DNA from: Planctomycetota bacterium
Lineage (GTDB): Bacteria > Planctomycetota > Phycisphaerae > Phycisphaerales > Phycisphaeraceae
Direction: 5' to 3'
DNA length: 64,000 nt
Assembly: GCA_024276075.1 (NCBI GenBank)
Contig: JAJRXX010000019.1
Coordinates: forward strand, 1-64,000
Each line of letters begins with the position of its first letter. The stretch's first letter is position 1. Below are positions 37,081 to 45,670 of the stretch, piece after piece. The notes beneath the pieces are model-generated. The model made no database searches, had not been told where the DNA came from, and saw only the letters and a program-made list of their open reading frames with translations. Made by a program: the position numbers and the translations under genes.

Positions 37081-37262
37081 ACATCAGAAACCCACGCATT
37101 ACAATGCGCGGGCCACAACGGACATCACCACACGTGGCAACAACGAACGTTTAAAGCCTATTCGAAAGCTAAACCAGTTAATTCCACAAGCACTTTGACC
37201 TATGCAAAAAGGTTGACGCAAAAAATTTATCAAAATCTAAAATCAAAATCTAAAATAAAGTA

Positions 37263-37364
37263 CAGAGGCCTCTGAAAAACCTCGGATCGCTCAGAAAAAT
37301 CGGCCTTGGCGCTATCGAAAACGCGGTTGTTCTACGCAAATCAAGAGTTTTTCAGAGGTCTCTA
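37263..37364. repeat. Short inverted-repeat element, unrelated to the GAGCA family
   Basis: Ends AGAGGCCTCTGAAAAAC (37264-37280) and GTTTTTCAGAGGTCTCT (37347-37363), 16 of 17 matching as inverted repeats, about 100 bp in total with no coding content. Size and ends suggest a miniature element derived from an insertion sequence whose family I cannot name. Confidence 0.6.
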
Positions 37365-37531
37365 CCAAAAACCTAGGCGCCGTTTTAGTCACTTGGTAGC
37401 ATAACGAATTGCGTAGCAACATTAGCGCACATATTTTGTTGTGGCTCGCCAATGGAAGGGGTAGCCATCCACTCACATTTTTGTCCCGAAGAGCATCTCT
37501 TTGAAACGCCTTTATTGAAGGAGAACTAATT

Positions 37532-38032
37532 ATGAATACCGGACACATCACAACCTCGGCAATGCTAGGTTTGATCGTGGCGCTTGCCATGCCGTTTTCC
37601 GCTAACGCCGACATCAGCATCCACCCCTTTGATACTGATTCTTCGCTAACCAGTACCGCTACCGCGACGGTTTCGATTAATCCAGGCTCGGCTGTCCCAG
37701 GCTGTGAAAATAACGACATGTACTTAACCCCAACGCACTTGACAATTACCGTCGGCGATACCGTGATATGGACGAACACCAACTCCGCAGCATCAACCGT
37801 TACAAGCGGCACACCCTTTGACGGCCCAGACGGTTTTTTTGACAGCGCCTTGCTCCTTGCTGGCAATAGTTTCTCCGTTTTATTTCCTAACCAAGGAGTG
37901 TTTCCGTATTTCAGCTTGGTCCACCCCTGGGTCCAAGGCTCCGTTACCGTGGTCCCCGTACCCGAGCCGAGCGTAGCCGCGTTGTTGATCCTCGGCGGGC
38001 TTGGCATAACTGTGTGCCGTCGTCGCTTTTAG
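37532..38032 (+). CDS. Cupredoxin-like PEP-CTERM protein lacking most copper ligands
   Basis: 166 residues with signal peptide (LIVALAMPFSANA), a plastocyanin-like core (LTITVGDTVIWTNTNSAAST, then FPYFSLVHPWVQGSVTV) and a sorting tail (VPEPSVAALLILGGLGI, RRRF). In copper proteins of this form the ligands would be His in the A-A-H-T-V position, Cys in Y-x-C, His in VHP and Met in HPWM. Here they read S88, S128, H131 and V134, so a type 1 copper site is not possible as such. GGAG precedes the ATG. The fold call is by pattern. Confidence 0.75.
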   Translation: MNTGHITTSAMLGLIVALAMPFSANADISIHPFDTDSSLTSTATATVSINPGSAVPGCENNDMYLTPTHLTITVGDTVIWTNTNSAASTVTSGTPFDGPDGFFDSALLLAGNSFSVLFPNQGVFPYFSLVHPWVQGSVTVVPVPEPSVAALLILGGLGITVCRRRF

Positions 38033-38090
38033 GGTCTCAACTTTCGATTTAATCAGTTGGCAGCTGATAGGGTAAGCATAATCCGCCGTC

Positions 38091-38657
38091 TTACCCCCCC
38101 TCCCACGTCACGTCTTGCACGCCTTCGAGTTGGTTCGCTAGCCTCGCTAACGCAAACAGCAGGTCACTGAGCCGATTCAAGTAGACCACCGCGTCGTGGT
38201 TGACTTTCTCCCCACGCCCCAGTGCTACGCAGCGTCGCTCCGCTAGTCGGCATGCTGTGCGCGCCATGTGCAGCCGCGCCGCCAATTCACAACCCCCCGG
38301 CAAAATAAACTGTCGCAACTCTGGCAAACGCTCGCACACCGCGTCGATCTGTGCTTCGGCTTCGCGCACCTGCTCCGGGCCGATGCGCCAGGCAATCGCG
38401 GGAGCCTCTCCCCCCCCACCGCTCTTCTCATCCGCTACCGTCATCAGGTCAGCCCCCAGGTCAAACAGCCGATGCTGCACGCCACACAAAACTTGTGATA
38501 TTTCCTCATGTGCGCACGCAGCATCAGCCAAACCTATTGCGCTGTTGAGCTCATCCACCGCGCCGCACGCCTCTACGCGGAGGGTGTCCTTGCCCACGCG
38601 CCCGCCCGTCACCAGGCCCGTCGTCCCGTCGTCGCCTGTCTTGGTATATAGCCGCAT
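38091..38657 (-). CDS. Cob(I)alamin adenosyltransferase, PduO type
   Basis: Attaches the 5'-deoxyadenosyl group of ATP to cob(I)alamin, forming adenosylcobalamin. 188 residues. Seen: the N-terminal ATP motif RLYTKTGDDGTTGLVTGGRV, GAVDELNSAIGLA, and the C-terminal helix signature RTACRLAERRCVAL followed by YLNRLSDLLFALAR. No cobalamin riboswitch or B12-dependent gene is visible beside it. Confidence 0.93.
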   Translation of the reverse strand: MRLYTKTGDDGTTGLVTGGRVGKDTLRVEACGAVDELNSAIGLADAACAHEEISQVLCGVQHRLFDLGADLMTVADEKSGGGGEAPAIAWRIGPEQVREAEAQIDAVCERLPELRQFILPGGCELAARLHMARTACRLAERRCVALGRGEKVNHDAVVYLNRLSDLLFALARLANQLEGVQDVTWEGG

Positions 38658-38699
38658 TGGTTTATTTTACCCCAGCCCGCCGGGTGACACAGCTTGATT

Positions 38700-38845
38700 G
38701 TAAACTGTGATACATTCGGTTTTGGCTCACTGGTTGCCAGCAACCCGTGCCACCGGCGTCGTTGGATGAGCGACTAGAGCGGTCCGCACAGCGGACCCTA
38801 CACTATTGCTCGTGCATAATGTTCTGACGGTCGCGGCTCGTCGTG
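38700..38845. repeat. Decayed composite of dispersed repeats
   Basis: Holds an imperfect hairpin CACTGGTTGC / GCAACCCGTG (38728-38749) followed by CCACC, and a partial core GTTCTGACGGTCGCGGCTCG (38821-38840). The ends are not recognisable, so it is read as remnants of the palindromic elements. Confidence 0.5.
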
Positions 38846-38955
38846 GTAACACTCGGTTTCAAATCACGACATGATCGGACCCGTCCCATTTGACGGGCAC
38901 CCGTCTGGCACGAAGAATAGGGCTCGTAATATGTCGATATAAACGTCAGTCCGCA

Positions 38956-39501
38956 ATGACTATCAAAAACGAAGACATCATCCTGATCGAGCCCACGCCG
39001 TTAAACGCTGTGGAGCTGTCGTTCCTCCCCGAGGTGTTCAAGGGCTTGGGCACCACGTTTAAGCACATGATCGGCTCCATCGCACGGGGCCACCGCAATA
39101 AAACCATGTGCTACCCCGAGGAACGCCGCGAGGACCTCCCCGTCGAGCAGGGTGGGCTCTATAAAGACACCTTCCGAGGCGTGCACCGCCTAAACCGTGA
39201 CGAAGAGGGCCGCGTCCGGTGCGTCGCGTGTTTTATGTGCGCCACCGCCTGCCCCGCTAATTGCATCCACATCGAGGGCGAAGAGTCTCCCTGGGACGAT
39301 CGCGAGAAGTACCCCCGCAAATTCGACATCGACGAGCTACGCTGCATCTACTGCGGTATGTGCGAAGAAGCGTGTCCCGTCGACGCCATCGAACTGACCC
39401 CCGAATACGACATCGTGGGCTTGTCACGACAAGAAATGATCTTCGACAAGGAAAAGCTTCTAGCTGTCTTCGATCAGACCCTCGACAAAAAGCCGATGTA
39501 G
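38956..39501 (+). CDS. nuoI: NADH-quinone oxidoreductase subunit I
   Basis: Peripheral complex I subunit carrying two [4Fe-4S] clusters. 181 residues from the ATG at 38956; the upstream in-frame part lacks homology. Cluster cysteines: C89, C92, C95, C99 (CVACFMCATACP) and C130, C133, C136, C140 (CIYCGMCEEACP). No other nuo gene flanks it, which is unusual. The charged N-terminus replaces the membrane-associated helix of longer forms. It could instead serve a related complex, but the NuoI pattern is good. Confidence 0.9.
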   Translation: MTIKNEDIILIEPTPLNAVELSFLPEVFKGLGTTFKHMIGSIARGHRNKTMCYPEERREDLPVEQGGLYKDTFRGVHRLNRDEEGRVRCVACFMCATACPANCIHIEGEESPWDDREKYPRKFDIDELRCIYCGMCEEACPVDAIELTPEYDIVGLSRQEMIFDKEKLLAVFDQTLDKKPM

Positions 39502-39640
39502 CCCGCCGCAGATCGACCCGCGTTACAACTTTAATTCAAACCTGCAGATACATCTATTCCCGTGTCTTTTTCCTCCACTTTTATACAGCCCCCAACGTCA
39601 ACGTGTCGATCCGTCCTAATGGGACTATGATCGTTACAAC

Positions 39641-40891
39641 ATGCCGCACCCATCACACGAAACATCCAATACCAGCACCCCCGACACCAGCCAAACCGTG
39701 CGTTTCGCCGCAGCGATCAGTGACGCTACGCACCTCACCACCGCAACCGACCAGGTCATCGACCAGCTCAAGCAACAGCTCGCAGGCCCGGCTGACCTTC
39801 TGACGGTTTTCGTCGCCGGCGAACACTGCGACGCGCTTTCAGCGATCTATCACAAGCTCAATCAAGCATTCGCACCCGCCGCTGTGATCGGCGTCACCGC
39901 GGGTGGGATCATCGGCCCCGGCCGTGAGCTTGAGGGTGAAACGGGTATCAGTGTCCTGGCCGCTCGGCTACCGGGCGCACACATACAGCCCATTAATTAC
40001 AACGCCGACCAGTGGAAATCCATACTCGCGTCCGACCAGACACTGGGCAAAACCATCGAGTCACGCGACCAAAAGCTAAAAGCCATCATCATGCTTGCCG
40101 ACCCCTTTAGCACACCCATGCTCAACCTCCTGCCGACCATGACACGTTGCTGGCCCGGTGTGCCGGTCGTCGGAGGCGTCGCCAGCGCGGGTAAAAAGGC
40201 GGGGCAGAACCATCTCCTGGTCAACGGCCGAGTCCTGCAAACGGGGGCTGTCGGTGTCGCCATCTCCGGCGATATCGACGTCACGCCCACCATCAGCCAG
40301 GGGTGCCGACCTATCGGTCAGTCATTTGTCATCACCAAGTCCCAACGGCACATCATCTACGAGCTTGGCGGGCGCAACGCTTTGGTAGCCATTCAGGACT
40401 TAGCCGAACAGCTCGACGAATACGACCGCGACCTCATACAAACCCGAGGGCTCATGATCGGGCGTGTCATCAACGAGTACAAAGACCGCTTCGGGCGCGG
40501 CGACTTCCTGATCCGCCAACTCCTGGCTATCGATCAGGACTCCGGATACATCGCTGTCAACGACCCCCAAATCCGCGTCGGACAAACCGTCCAGTTTCAC
40601 GTACACGATCAGAAAACAGCCATCCAGGACTTCAAGCTCCTACTCGACGCCCAAGAGCTCCACGGGCCAGGCGCAGGGGCACTGCTGTTTTCATGTAATG
40701 GGCGAGGCTCCAACCTTTTCGACGAGCCCAATACCGACTCAAAGCTCGTCTCCCAAGCGCTGGGCGACATACCCTTGGCCGGCTTCTTTGCTGCAGGCGA
40801 AATCGGACCCGTAGGCGGCGAAAACTTCCTGCACGGACACACCGCAAGCCTCATCGTCTTCCGCGACGCGCACAGCCAAGCAAAGGTGTGA
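39641..40891 (+). CDS. FIST-domain sensory protein
   Basis: 416 residues covering FIST_N (about 20-210; VIGVTAGGIIGPG, VPVVGGVASAGKK) and FIST_C (about 215-400; GAGALLFSCNGRG, and PLAGFFAAGEIGPVGG). Known: FIST domains are predicted small-molecule (perhaps amino-acid) sensors, often linked to signalling proteins. Here it stands alone with no kinase or receiver attached. The cysteine in FSCNGRG is a conserved feature. Confidence 0.9.
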   Translation: MPHPSHETSNTSTPDTSQTVRFAAAISDATHLTTATDQVIDQLKQQLAGPADLLTVFVAGEHCDALSAIYHKLNQAFAPAAVIGVTAGGIIGPGRELEGETGISVLAARLPGAHIQPINYNADQWKSILASDQTLGKTIESRDQKLKAIIMLADPFSTPMLNLLPTMTRCWPGVPVVGGVASAGKKAGQNHLLVNGRVLQTGAVGVAISGDIDVTPTISQGCRPIGQSFVITKSQRHIIYELGGRNALVAIQDLAEQLDEYDRDLIQTRGLMIGRVINEYKDRFGRGDFLIRQLLAIDQDSGYIAVNDPQIRVGQTVQFHVHDQKTAIQDFKLLLDAQELHGPGAGALLFSCNGRGSNLFDEPNTDSKLVSQALGDIPLAGFFAAGEIGPVGGENFLHGHTASLIVFRDAHSQAKV

Positions 40892-40892
40892 T

Positions 40893-41102
40893 GCGCATTC
40901 TGATTAATCATTGTGCGTACACAACGAGCCGCGACCGTTAGGGAGCGGGCTTCTTTGCTATGATTGAAGCACTAGAGCACCTTGCATAAATAATCGCCAT
41001 GTCAGTTCTGGAGTAGGGCAGGTCATTGACCTGCCTTCTTCTTGGGGAGATGGAGAATAATTACGCAAGTTGCTCTAAAATGAATCAGAATGCGTGTGAT
41101 GC
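40893..41102. repeat. Inverted-repeat element interrupted by a second element
   Basis: Outer ends GATGCGCATTCTGATTAATC (from about 40892) and TGAATCAGAATGCGTGTGAT (about 41082-41101) are inverted repeats. The left part continues TTGTGCGTACACAACGAGC and CGCGACCGTTAGGGAGCGGG, the dispersed core. A TA-flanked element (40973-41077) lies inside. Confidence 0.6.
40973..41077. mobile_element. TA-flanked palindromic element, nested copy (105 bp)
   Basis: TA-GAGCACCTTGCATAA at the left and ACGCAAGTTGCTC-TA at the right. The interior hairpin is GGCAGGTCA / TGACCTGCC (41017-41035), different from the hairpins of the other copies. Confidence 0.75.
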
Positions 41103-41193
41103 TTATTAGAAAAAGCCGGATCGTCCGATCACCGGCCTTGAGATACAACAACCCGCAATTTCGCCGCTATGGTAGAAATATACGCAATGCGTA

Positions 41194-41616
41194 CTATGCA
41201 GCGCCCGCCTGTTGATCGTAACCTTCAATGATGAAATTGATCACCTTCTGTAGCGCATCGCGCCATTGCTTCTCAAGCGCGGGCGTCCATTGGCTATCCA
41301 TCTCGGCCATCGCCTTAATGAAGCTATCGAGCCAATACGGGTACAACGCCGGCGGAATGTCGAGCCTTCCCTTTTGGTGGCTATCCCTGATCCGACCGAT
41401 CCCGCTGACCCCGATCGTATTACCCGCAGCGAACATGATCGCCAAGTTCACGCCCTGACGCAGCAGCTTCTTCTGCGCCTCCAAATCGGTATTGACAAAC
41501 CGAGGCCCAATCGCTGGGTTACTCGCCAAAAATATATCGTAAAACCGCCCAAAAAAATCACCCTTGGTTGTCACTCGGCCGAAGCTCGCCTGGATATCAG
41601 AAATGTCGATGCCCAT
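41194..41616 (-). CDS. Bacterial globin
   Basis: 140 residues with a single globin fold. Proximal (F8) histidine H80 in RIRDSHQKGRL; Phe in the CD region (RFVNTDLEAQKKLL); C-terminal H helix WRDALQKVINFIIEGYDQ. No reductase domain, so a stand-alone oxygen- or NO-binding globin. Upstream (41617-41874) lies A+T-rich sequence with the inverted pair TGATCT / AGATCA near 41662-41688, a possible operator. Confidence 0.85.
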   Translation of the reverse strand: MGIDISDIQASFGRVTTKGDFFGRFYDIFLASNPAIGPRFVNTDLEAQKKLLRQGVNLAIMFAAGNTIGVSGIGRIRDSHQKGRLDIPPALYPYWLDSFIKAMAEMDSQWTPALEKQWRDALQKVINFIIEGYDQQAGAA

Positions 41617-41874
41617 TCCAATACTCCTTATCTATATTCATGTACCCACACCTACCGCCATGATCTTACGCCGATAACAACAGATCATTAAGTCTTTATA
41701 AATATCGAGGGTTTGCCCTGTTTACTTTAAGACAAATACATATGTGCATATACACTACAGTTCTCGTTTGCCCATACCCAAACATACGGCTTGATCTACA
41801 CCCTGCCGCGTATCCCAACACGCACAACCAACCCGTTAATTAGCTACGCCCACCCGAGATATGACGTACCCACC

Positions 41875-42243
41875 TCACCCACCCATCAACTGATCCATTC
41901 CCGGTAGCCCCTGCAGGTTTAGCCCACCGGTCAGGCGCGACATCTCCTGCGCGACCAGTTCACGCGCCTTATTCAGCGCCGCGTTGCTCGCCGCCGCGAT
42001 CAGGTCCTCGATCATCTGCTGATCCGCATCCGCACCCTCACCCGCCAGCGTCGCAATCAACGGACGATCCAGATGCACACTCACAATCTCAAGTTTCCCA
42101 TTCGCTACCACGCGCACCGCGCCAGCACCGGACTCCGCCTCCACCGTTCGGCGAGCCAGGTCTGCCTGCAACTGCCCCATTTTTTCCTTCAACTCCTTCG
42201 CCTGTCCCAAAGCCGCAGCCATGTTCTTGAGATTACCTAACAT
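41875..42243 (-). CDS. ybaB: YbaB/EbfC nucleoid-associated protein
   Basis: 122 residues: N-terminal helix with AAALGQAKELKEKMGQLQAD, then GAGAVRVVANGKLEIVSVHL and C-terminal helix ALNKARELVAQEMSRLTGGL and a Gly-Leu-Pro-Gly tail. Binds DNA as a dimer. It follows dnaX by 39 bp on the same strand, the conserved dnaX-ybaB arrangement; recR, which often comes third, is not present. Confidence 0.9.
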   Translation of the reverse strand: MLGNLKNMAAALGQAKELKEKMGQLQADLARRTVEAESGAGAVRVVANGKLEIVSVHLDRPLIATLAGEGADADQQMIEDLIAAASNAALNKARELVAQEMSRLTGGLNLQGLPGMDQLMGG

Positions 42244-42282
42244 CGTATAGGTGTCCTGATCGAGGGGTAAATCATTTCCAAT

Positions 42283-44160
42283 TTAGTCCGTATTGTCGTT
42301 AGGCTCATCGACACCGACAGGCACCTCGGCCCCAGGCGCCTGCCGCACACCCACAAGCGTCGTGTCAAATACCTTAGCCGCCTGCTTAACCAATCCCAGC
42401 GCCATCGCACGATCGCGATCAACCGTCGACAGCGCCCTTGTCGGCGAAGCCCCCGGTGAGGCTACGGGTGCCACGCGCCCCACCGACACACCGCCACGCT
42501 CCCCAGCAGATCGGCCATTCCCAGCCGCCGACGCAGCACCGTCATCCGCAACCATCGCTGATCCACCGCCGCCAGCGGGGGCATCGAGTTCCACTCGCAC
42601 CGGCCTACCCAGCAGCGATTTAAATATCTCAGAAAGCTGCTTACGACGCTGGTCATTGACAAAACCAGCCAAATGATCGTGCCCCGGCCCCGTGGCCAGC
42701 CTCGCCGTGTCGCCGTCGATCTGCCTCAACGTCAGGTGTCTTGCCCACGCCATTGCGGGTTTATCGCCTACCACGGTCAGCACGCTAGCCCATACATCCG
42801 CAGGCGTCGCGCCAACAGTGCTCGCCCCCTGTCCACCATTGGCAAAACGATCAATCGGCGGGGCATAAGACGCCCTGCTGTCTACTTTTTTTTTTGTTTG
42901 AGACGTCGCCGCACCACCGCCCGCCACGGGCGCCGGCACCCTGCCAGACGTCAGTAGCGCCGTAACGTCCGCCATTTTTTCCGCCAACGCCAGCCGTACC
43001 ACCGCAGCGTCCAGCAGAGCCAACGGGTTCGCACTCACACGCAGCGATCGCCCCACTCCTTCGCACAACGCGATCATGTACACCAAGCCCGGCGCATCGA
43101 ACCGCTTCGATTGCTCGACTGCAACGGCTCTCGCTTCGTCGGGTAATTCGACCAACTCACTTTCAGCACCACACGCTGTGATGAGCATCAACTGACGCAG
43201 GTACTCGATCAACACCTCGAGCAACTGATCCTGCGACGTGCCCCGTGTCAACAATTGGGCTGTCCGCTCCAATGCAGCACCAGCGTCGCCGTCGGCAAAC
43301 GCGTCCACCAAATTGACGATCAACTGCTGATCCGGCAGCCCCAGCGTCTCTTCGAGCAACTCTACTGTGAGCATCGCGTTCGCCGCTGCGGGTTTTTCCC
43401 CCTTCGGTTCCTTTTTCTCCTGGGCGCCTTCACCCGGGCCCGACGCCGCGATCAAGCGGTCCAGCAGGCTCAGCGCATCGCGCATCGACCCGTTACCCAA
43501 CCTCGCCACCTGCCACACCACGCCCTGATCCGCAGCGATCCCCTCGCTTTTGAGTACCGCCGTCAGGTGTTCCGCAATCGCCGCTGTCGCGATATTCCGG
43601 AAATCAAACCGCTGACACCGCGACTGGATCGTCGCAGGCACCTTGTGCGCCTCCGTTGTGCACAAGATATATTTTACATGCTCCGGGGGCTCCTCCATGG
43701 TCTTGAGCAACGTGTTAAATGCATCGGACGTGAGCATGTGCACCTCGTCGATGATGTAGACCTTAAACCTCGCGTTGCCTGTCGGTGCCAGCCCCGCGTT
43801 TGCAATCAATTGACGCGCCTCCTCCACCCTTCGATTAGAAGCGCCGTCGATCTCGATCACGTTTAGGTCATCGCCGCGCATCACCGCTTGGGCCATCCGC
43901 TGCTGCACATCCTTCGGCGGATACTCGTGCTCGCCGGGCAGCCGCGGGCAGCCCGGCACCGCGTCCGGCGCGTTCAGCGCAGCGGCAAAAATTCTCGCCA
44001 TCGACGTCTTGCCCACGCCCCGCGTACCCGTGAACAGGTACGCGTGCGCCACGCGCCCCGCACTGATCGCGTTTTTGAGCGTTCGCGAGATCGGCCCTTG
44101 CCCCACCACCTGATCGAAATCGGTGGACCGGTATCGCCGAGCTAAGACGGTATACGACAT
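42283..44160 (-). CDS. dnaX: DNA polymerase III subunit tau/gamma
   Basis: Clamp-loader ATPase. 625 residues from the ATG at 44160 (MSYTVLARRYR). Walker A GTRGVGKTSMARI near 43-55, Walker B IIDEVHML, SRC sensor QSRCQRFDF. The cysteine-rich zinc module that normally follows Walker A is absent: only one Cys remains (PGCPRLPG). Domain III ends near residue 350-380. At codons 422-425 lies a run of ten A, where slippage would end translation and give a gamma-length form. The C-terminal part is Ala/Gly/Pro-rich and then folds into a tau-like domain. Confidence 0.95.
   Translation of the reverse strand: MSYTVLARRYRSTDFDQVVGQGPISRTLKNAISAGRVAHAYLFTGTRGVGKTSMARIFAAALNAPDAVPGCPRLPGEHEYPPKDVQQRMAQAVMRGDDLNVIEIDGASNRRVEEARQLIANAGLAPTGNARFKVYIIDEVHMLTSDAFNTLLKTMEEPPEHVKYILCTTEAHKVPATIQSRCQRFDFRNIATAAIAEHLTAVLKSEGIAADQGVVWQVARLGNGSMRDALSLLDRLIAASGPGEGAQEKKEPKGEKPAAANAMLTVELLEETLGLPDQQLIVNLVDAFADGDAGAALERTAQLLTRGTSQDQLLEVLIEYLRQLMLITACGAESELVELPDEARAVAVEQSKRFDAPGLVYMIALCEGVGRSLRVSANPLALLDAAVVRLALAEKMADVTALLTSGRVPAPVAGGGAATSQTKKKVDSRASYAPPIDRFANGGQGASTVGATPADVWASVLTVVGDKPAMAWARHLTLRQIDGDTARLATGPGHDHLAGFVNDQRRKQLSEIFKSLLGRPVRVELDAPAGGGGSAMVADDGAASAAGNGRSAGERGGVSVGRVAPVASPGASPTRALSTVDRDRAMALGLVKQAAKVFDTTLVGVRQAPGAEVPVGVDEPNDNTD
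42886..42895 (-). other. A10 slippery run in dnaX, probable gamma-producing site
   Basis: On the coding strand ACA-AAA-AAA-AAA-GTA, codons 422-426. Loss of one A gives AAG-TAG, an immediate stop (425 residues). Gain of one A, or a -1 ribosomal shift, reads KKKSRQQGVLCPAD and stops at 42851-42853 (about 436 residues). E. coli and Thermus dnaX are known to make gamma by slippage on A-runs at the matching place. Confidence 0.75.
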
Positions 44161-44202
44161 CTCAATTTTCCAGTCCCTCACATCCACACGGTTAGCCGAC
44201 AC

Positions 44203-44337
44203 CCCGCCAGTGGGATAGACGGCCAGGACACCGGCGGCACCGGGCGAACGACGCTTAGGGCTGCTCCGGTCAAGGCCTGACCCGGTTCGCGAGACCACCC
44301 GTGCACCGGGCCCAGCCGCCTATCCCTCGTGGCGGAT
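44203..44337 (-). ncRNA. ffs: Signal recognition particle RNA
   Basis: The minus strand reads GCGAACCGGGTCAGGCCTTG and ACCGGAGCAGCCCTAAGC, the universally conserved apical part (GGUCAGG, then GGAGCAGCC). The rest folds as one long hairpin: CCGCCACGAGGGATAG pairs with CTATCCCACTGGCGG, and GGCCCGGTGCACGGG with CCCGGTGCCGCCGG. Position upstream of dnaX is the same as in Bacillus. Ends are set from pairing and are approximate. Confidence 0.85.
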
Positions 44338-44343
44338 GGCCCG

Positions 44344-44373
44344 ACTATAGCAACCCTCCTGCCGCATCTCCAA
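44344..44373 (-). promoter_or_regulatory. Probable sigma-70 promoter of the SRP RNA
   Basis: TTGGAG (44373-44368), 18 bp, TATAGT (44349-44344), ending a few bases before the inferred 5' end of the RNA at 44337. Confidence 0.55.
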
Positions 44374-44493
44374 ATATCCCAAAGTTTTCACCACAACCCC
44401 GTGCCATAACTCCTCATACCGCGTATCATGGTCATAGGTTACGCTTATACTTAAACGTATCACAACCATTTCTGTATTACGAGGCAATTCGTT

Positions 44494-45531
44494 ATGGTTC
44501 TCTACTTCCTACGCGGCGCGTTCATACTCCTAGCCGCCACCGTCACCATGCTCTACGTCCTGCCCTTCCAGGCCGACCAGGGCATCGACTTCGACAAGGT
44601 CCTGCTCATCACCGCGCTGACCCTAGGCTTCACCAGCGTCGTGATCGCAACAGACGTATTCACACCACGCAAAAAGCTCTCCGCCATCTCAGGCGTCTTC
44701 CTGGGCCTGCTCGCCGGCCTGCTCGCCGCGTACGCGCTCTCATTTGTCGTCGACCTCATCGGCCTGCTTGCCGGACCACACGATGGCCCCAGCCGCGAAG
44801 CCTTCCTGAATCTCCTCGAAGGCACCAAAGTCCTCATCGGGCTGCTTACCTGTTACATCAGCATATCACTGGTCCTCCAGACCAAAGACGACTTCAGGTT
44901 TATCATCCCCTACATCGAGTTCCCCAAGCAGATCCGCGGCCACAGACCCACGCTGCTCGACACCAGCGTCATCATCGACGGGCGAATCGCAGACGTGGTC
45001 AACACCCGCGCAATCCAAGGCCAACTGATCGTCCCCAAGTTTATCCTCGACGAGTTGCAGCTCGTCGCCGATTCGTCCGATCCGCTGCGCCGCACACGCG
45101 GCCGCCGTGGACTCGACATACTCCGAGAATTACAAGACAACCCTCACATTGACGTCGCCATCGCCGTTGAAGACGTCGACGCCGAAGGCGATACCACCGA
45201 CCAGAAGCTCGTCGCCGCCGCTCAGCAGCTAAAAGCCCGCGTCATGACAAACGACTTCAACCTAAACAAAATCGCCGATCTGCGTGGCGTCGACGTGGTC
45301 AACCTAAACGACCTCGCCAAAGCACTCCGACCCGTCGTCCTCCCAGGCGAACAAATGCCCATCAAACTCATCAAGCCCGGCGAATCGCCCTCGCAAGCTG
45401 TCGGGTACCTAGACGACGGCACCATGGTCGTCGTCGAGCAGGGCCGCGACCGCATCGGCCAAGAGGTCAACGCCACCGTCTCGAGCACGCTCCAGACCTC
45501 CGCAGGACGCATGATCTTCGCCAAGCTGTGA
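44494..45531 (+). CDS. PIN-TRAM domain membrane protein (YacL-like)
   Basis: 345 residues. Four N-terminal membrane helices (to about residue 130), then a PIN nuclease domain (LLDTSVIIDGRIADVV with the first acidic residues, FILDELQ, and VMTNDFNLNKIA) and a C-terminal TRAM domain (GYLDDGTMVVVEQGRDRIGQ). This is the order of Bacillus YacL. PIN residues appear intact, so a ribonuclease tethered to the membrane is likely. It is divergent from the SRP RNA. Confidence 0.88.
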   Translation: MVLYFLRGAFILLAATVTMLYVLPFQADQGIDFDKVLLITALTLGFTSVVIATDVFTPRKKLSAISGVFLGLLAGLLAAYALSFVVDLIGLLAGPHDGPSREAFLNLLEGTKVLIGLLTCYISISLVLQTKDDFRFIIPYIEFPKQIRGHRPTLLDTSVIIDGRIADVVNTRAIQGQLIVPKFILDELQLVADSSDPLRRTRGRRGLDILRELQDNPHIDVAIAVEDVDAEGDTTDQKLVAAAQQLKARVMTNDFNLNKIADLRGVDVVNLNDLAKALRPVVLPGEQMPIKLIKPGESPSQAVGYLDDGTMVVVEQGRDRIGQEVNATVSSTLQTSAGRMIFAKL

Positions 45532-45670
45532 TCTGCAAATCTTGCTAGTACGCTATACGTTAGTGATTCTCACGCGCAACCTCGTCTAGCCCAATTCACT
45601 ACTTATTCCAAACAACACTTCGATAAAGACTAAAGGGGTTGAACGCACGCTTTGTCTGAACAGCCAAAAC

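Noticed and set aside
38091-38957. Cobalamin riboswitch near the adenosyltransferase
   Set aside because: No B12-box-like conserved segments in the flanks; the region 38700-38845 is repeat remnants.
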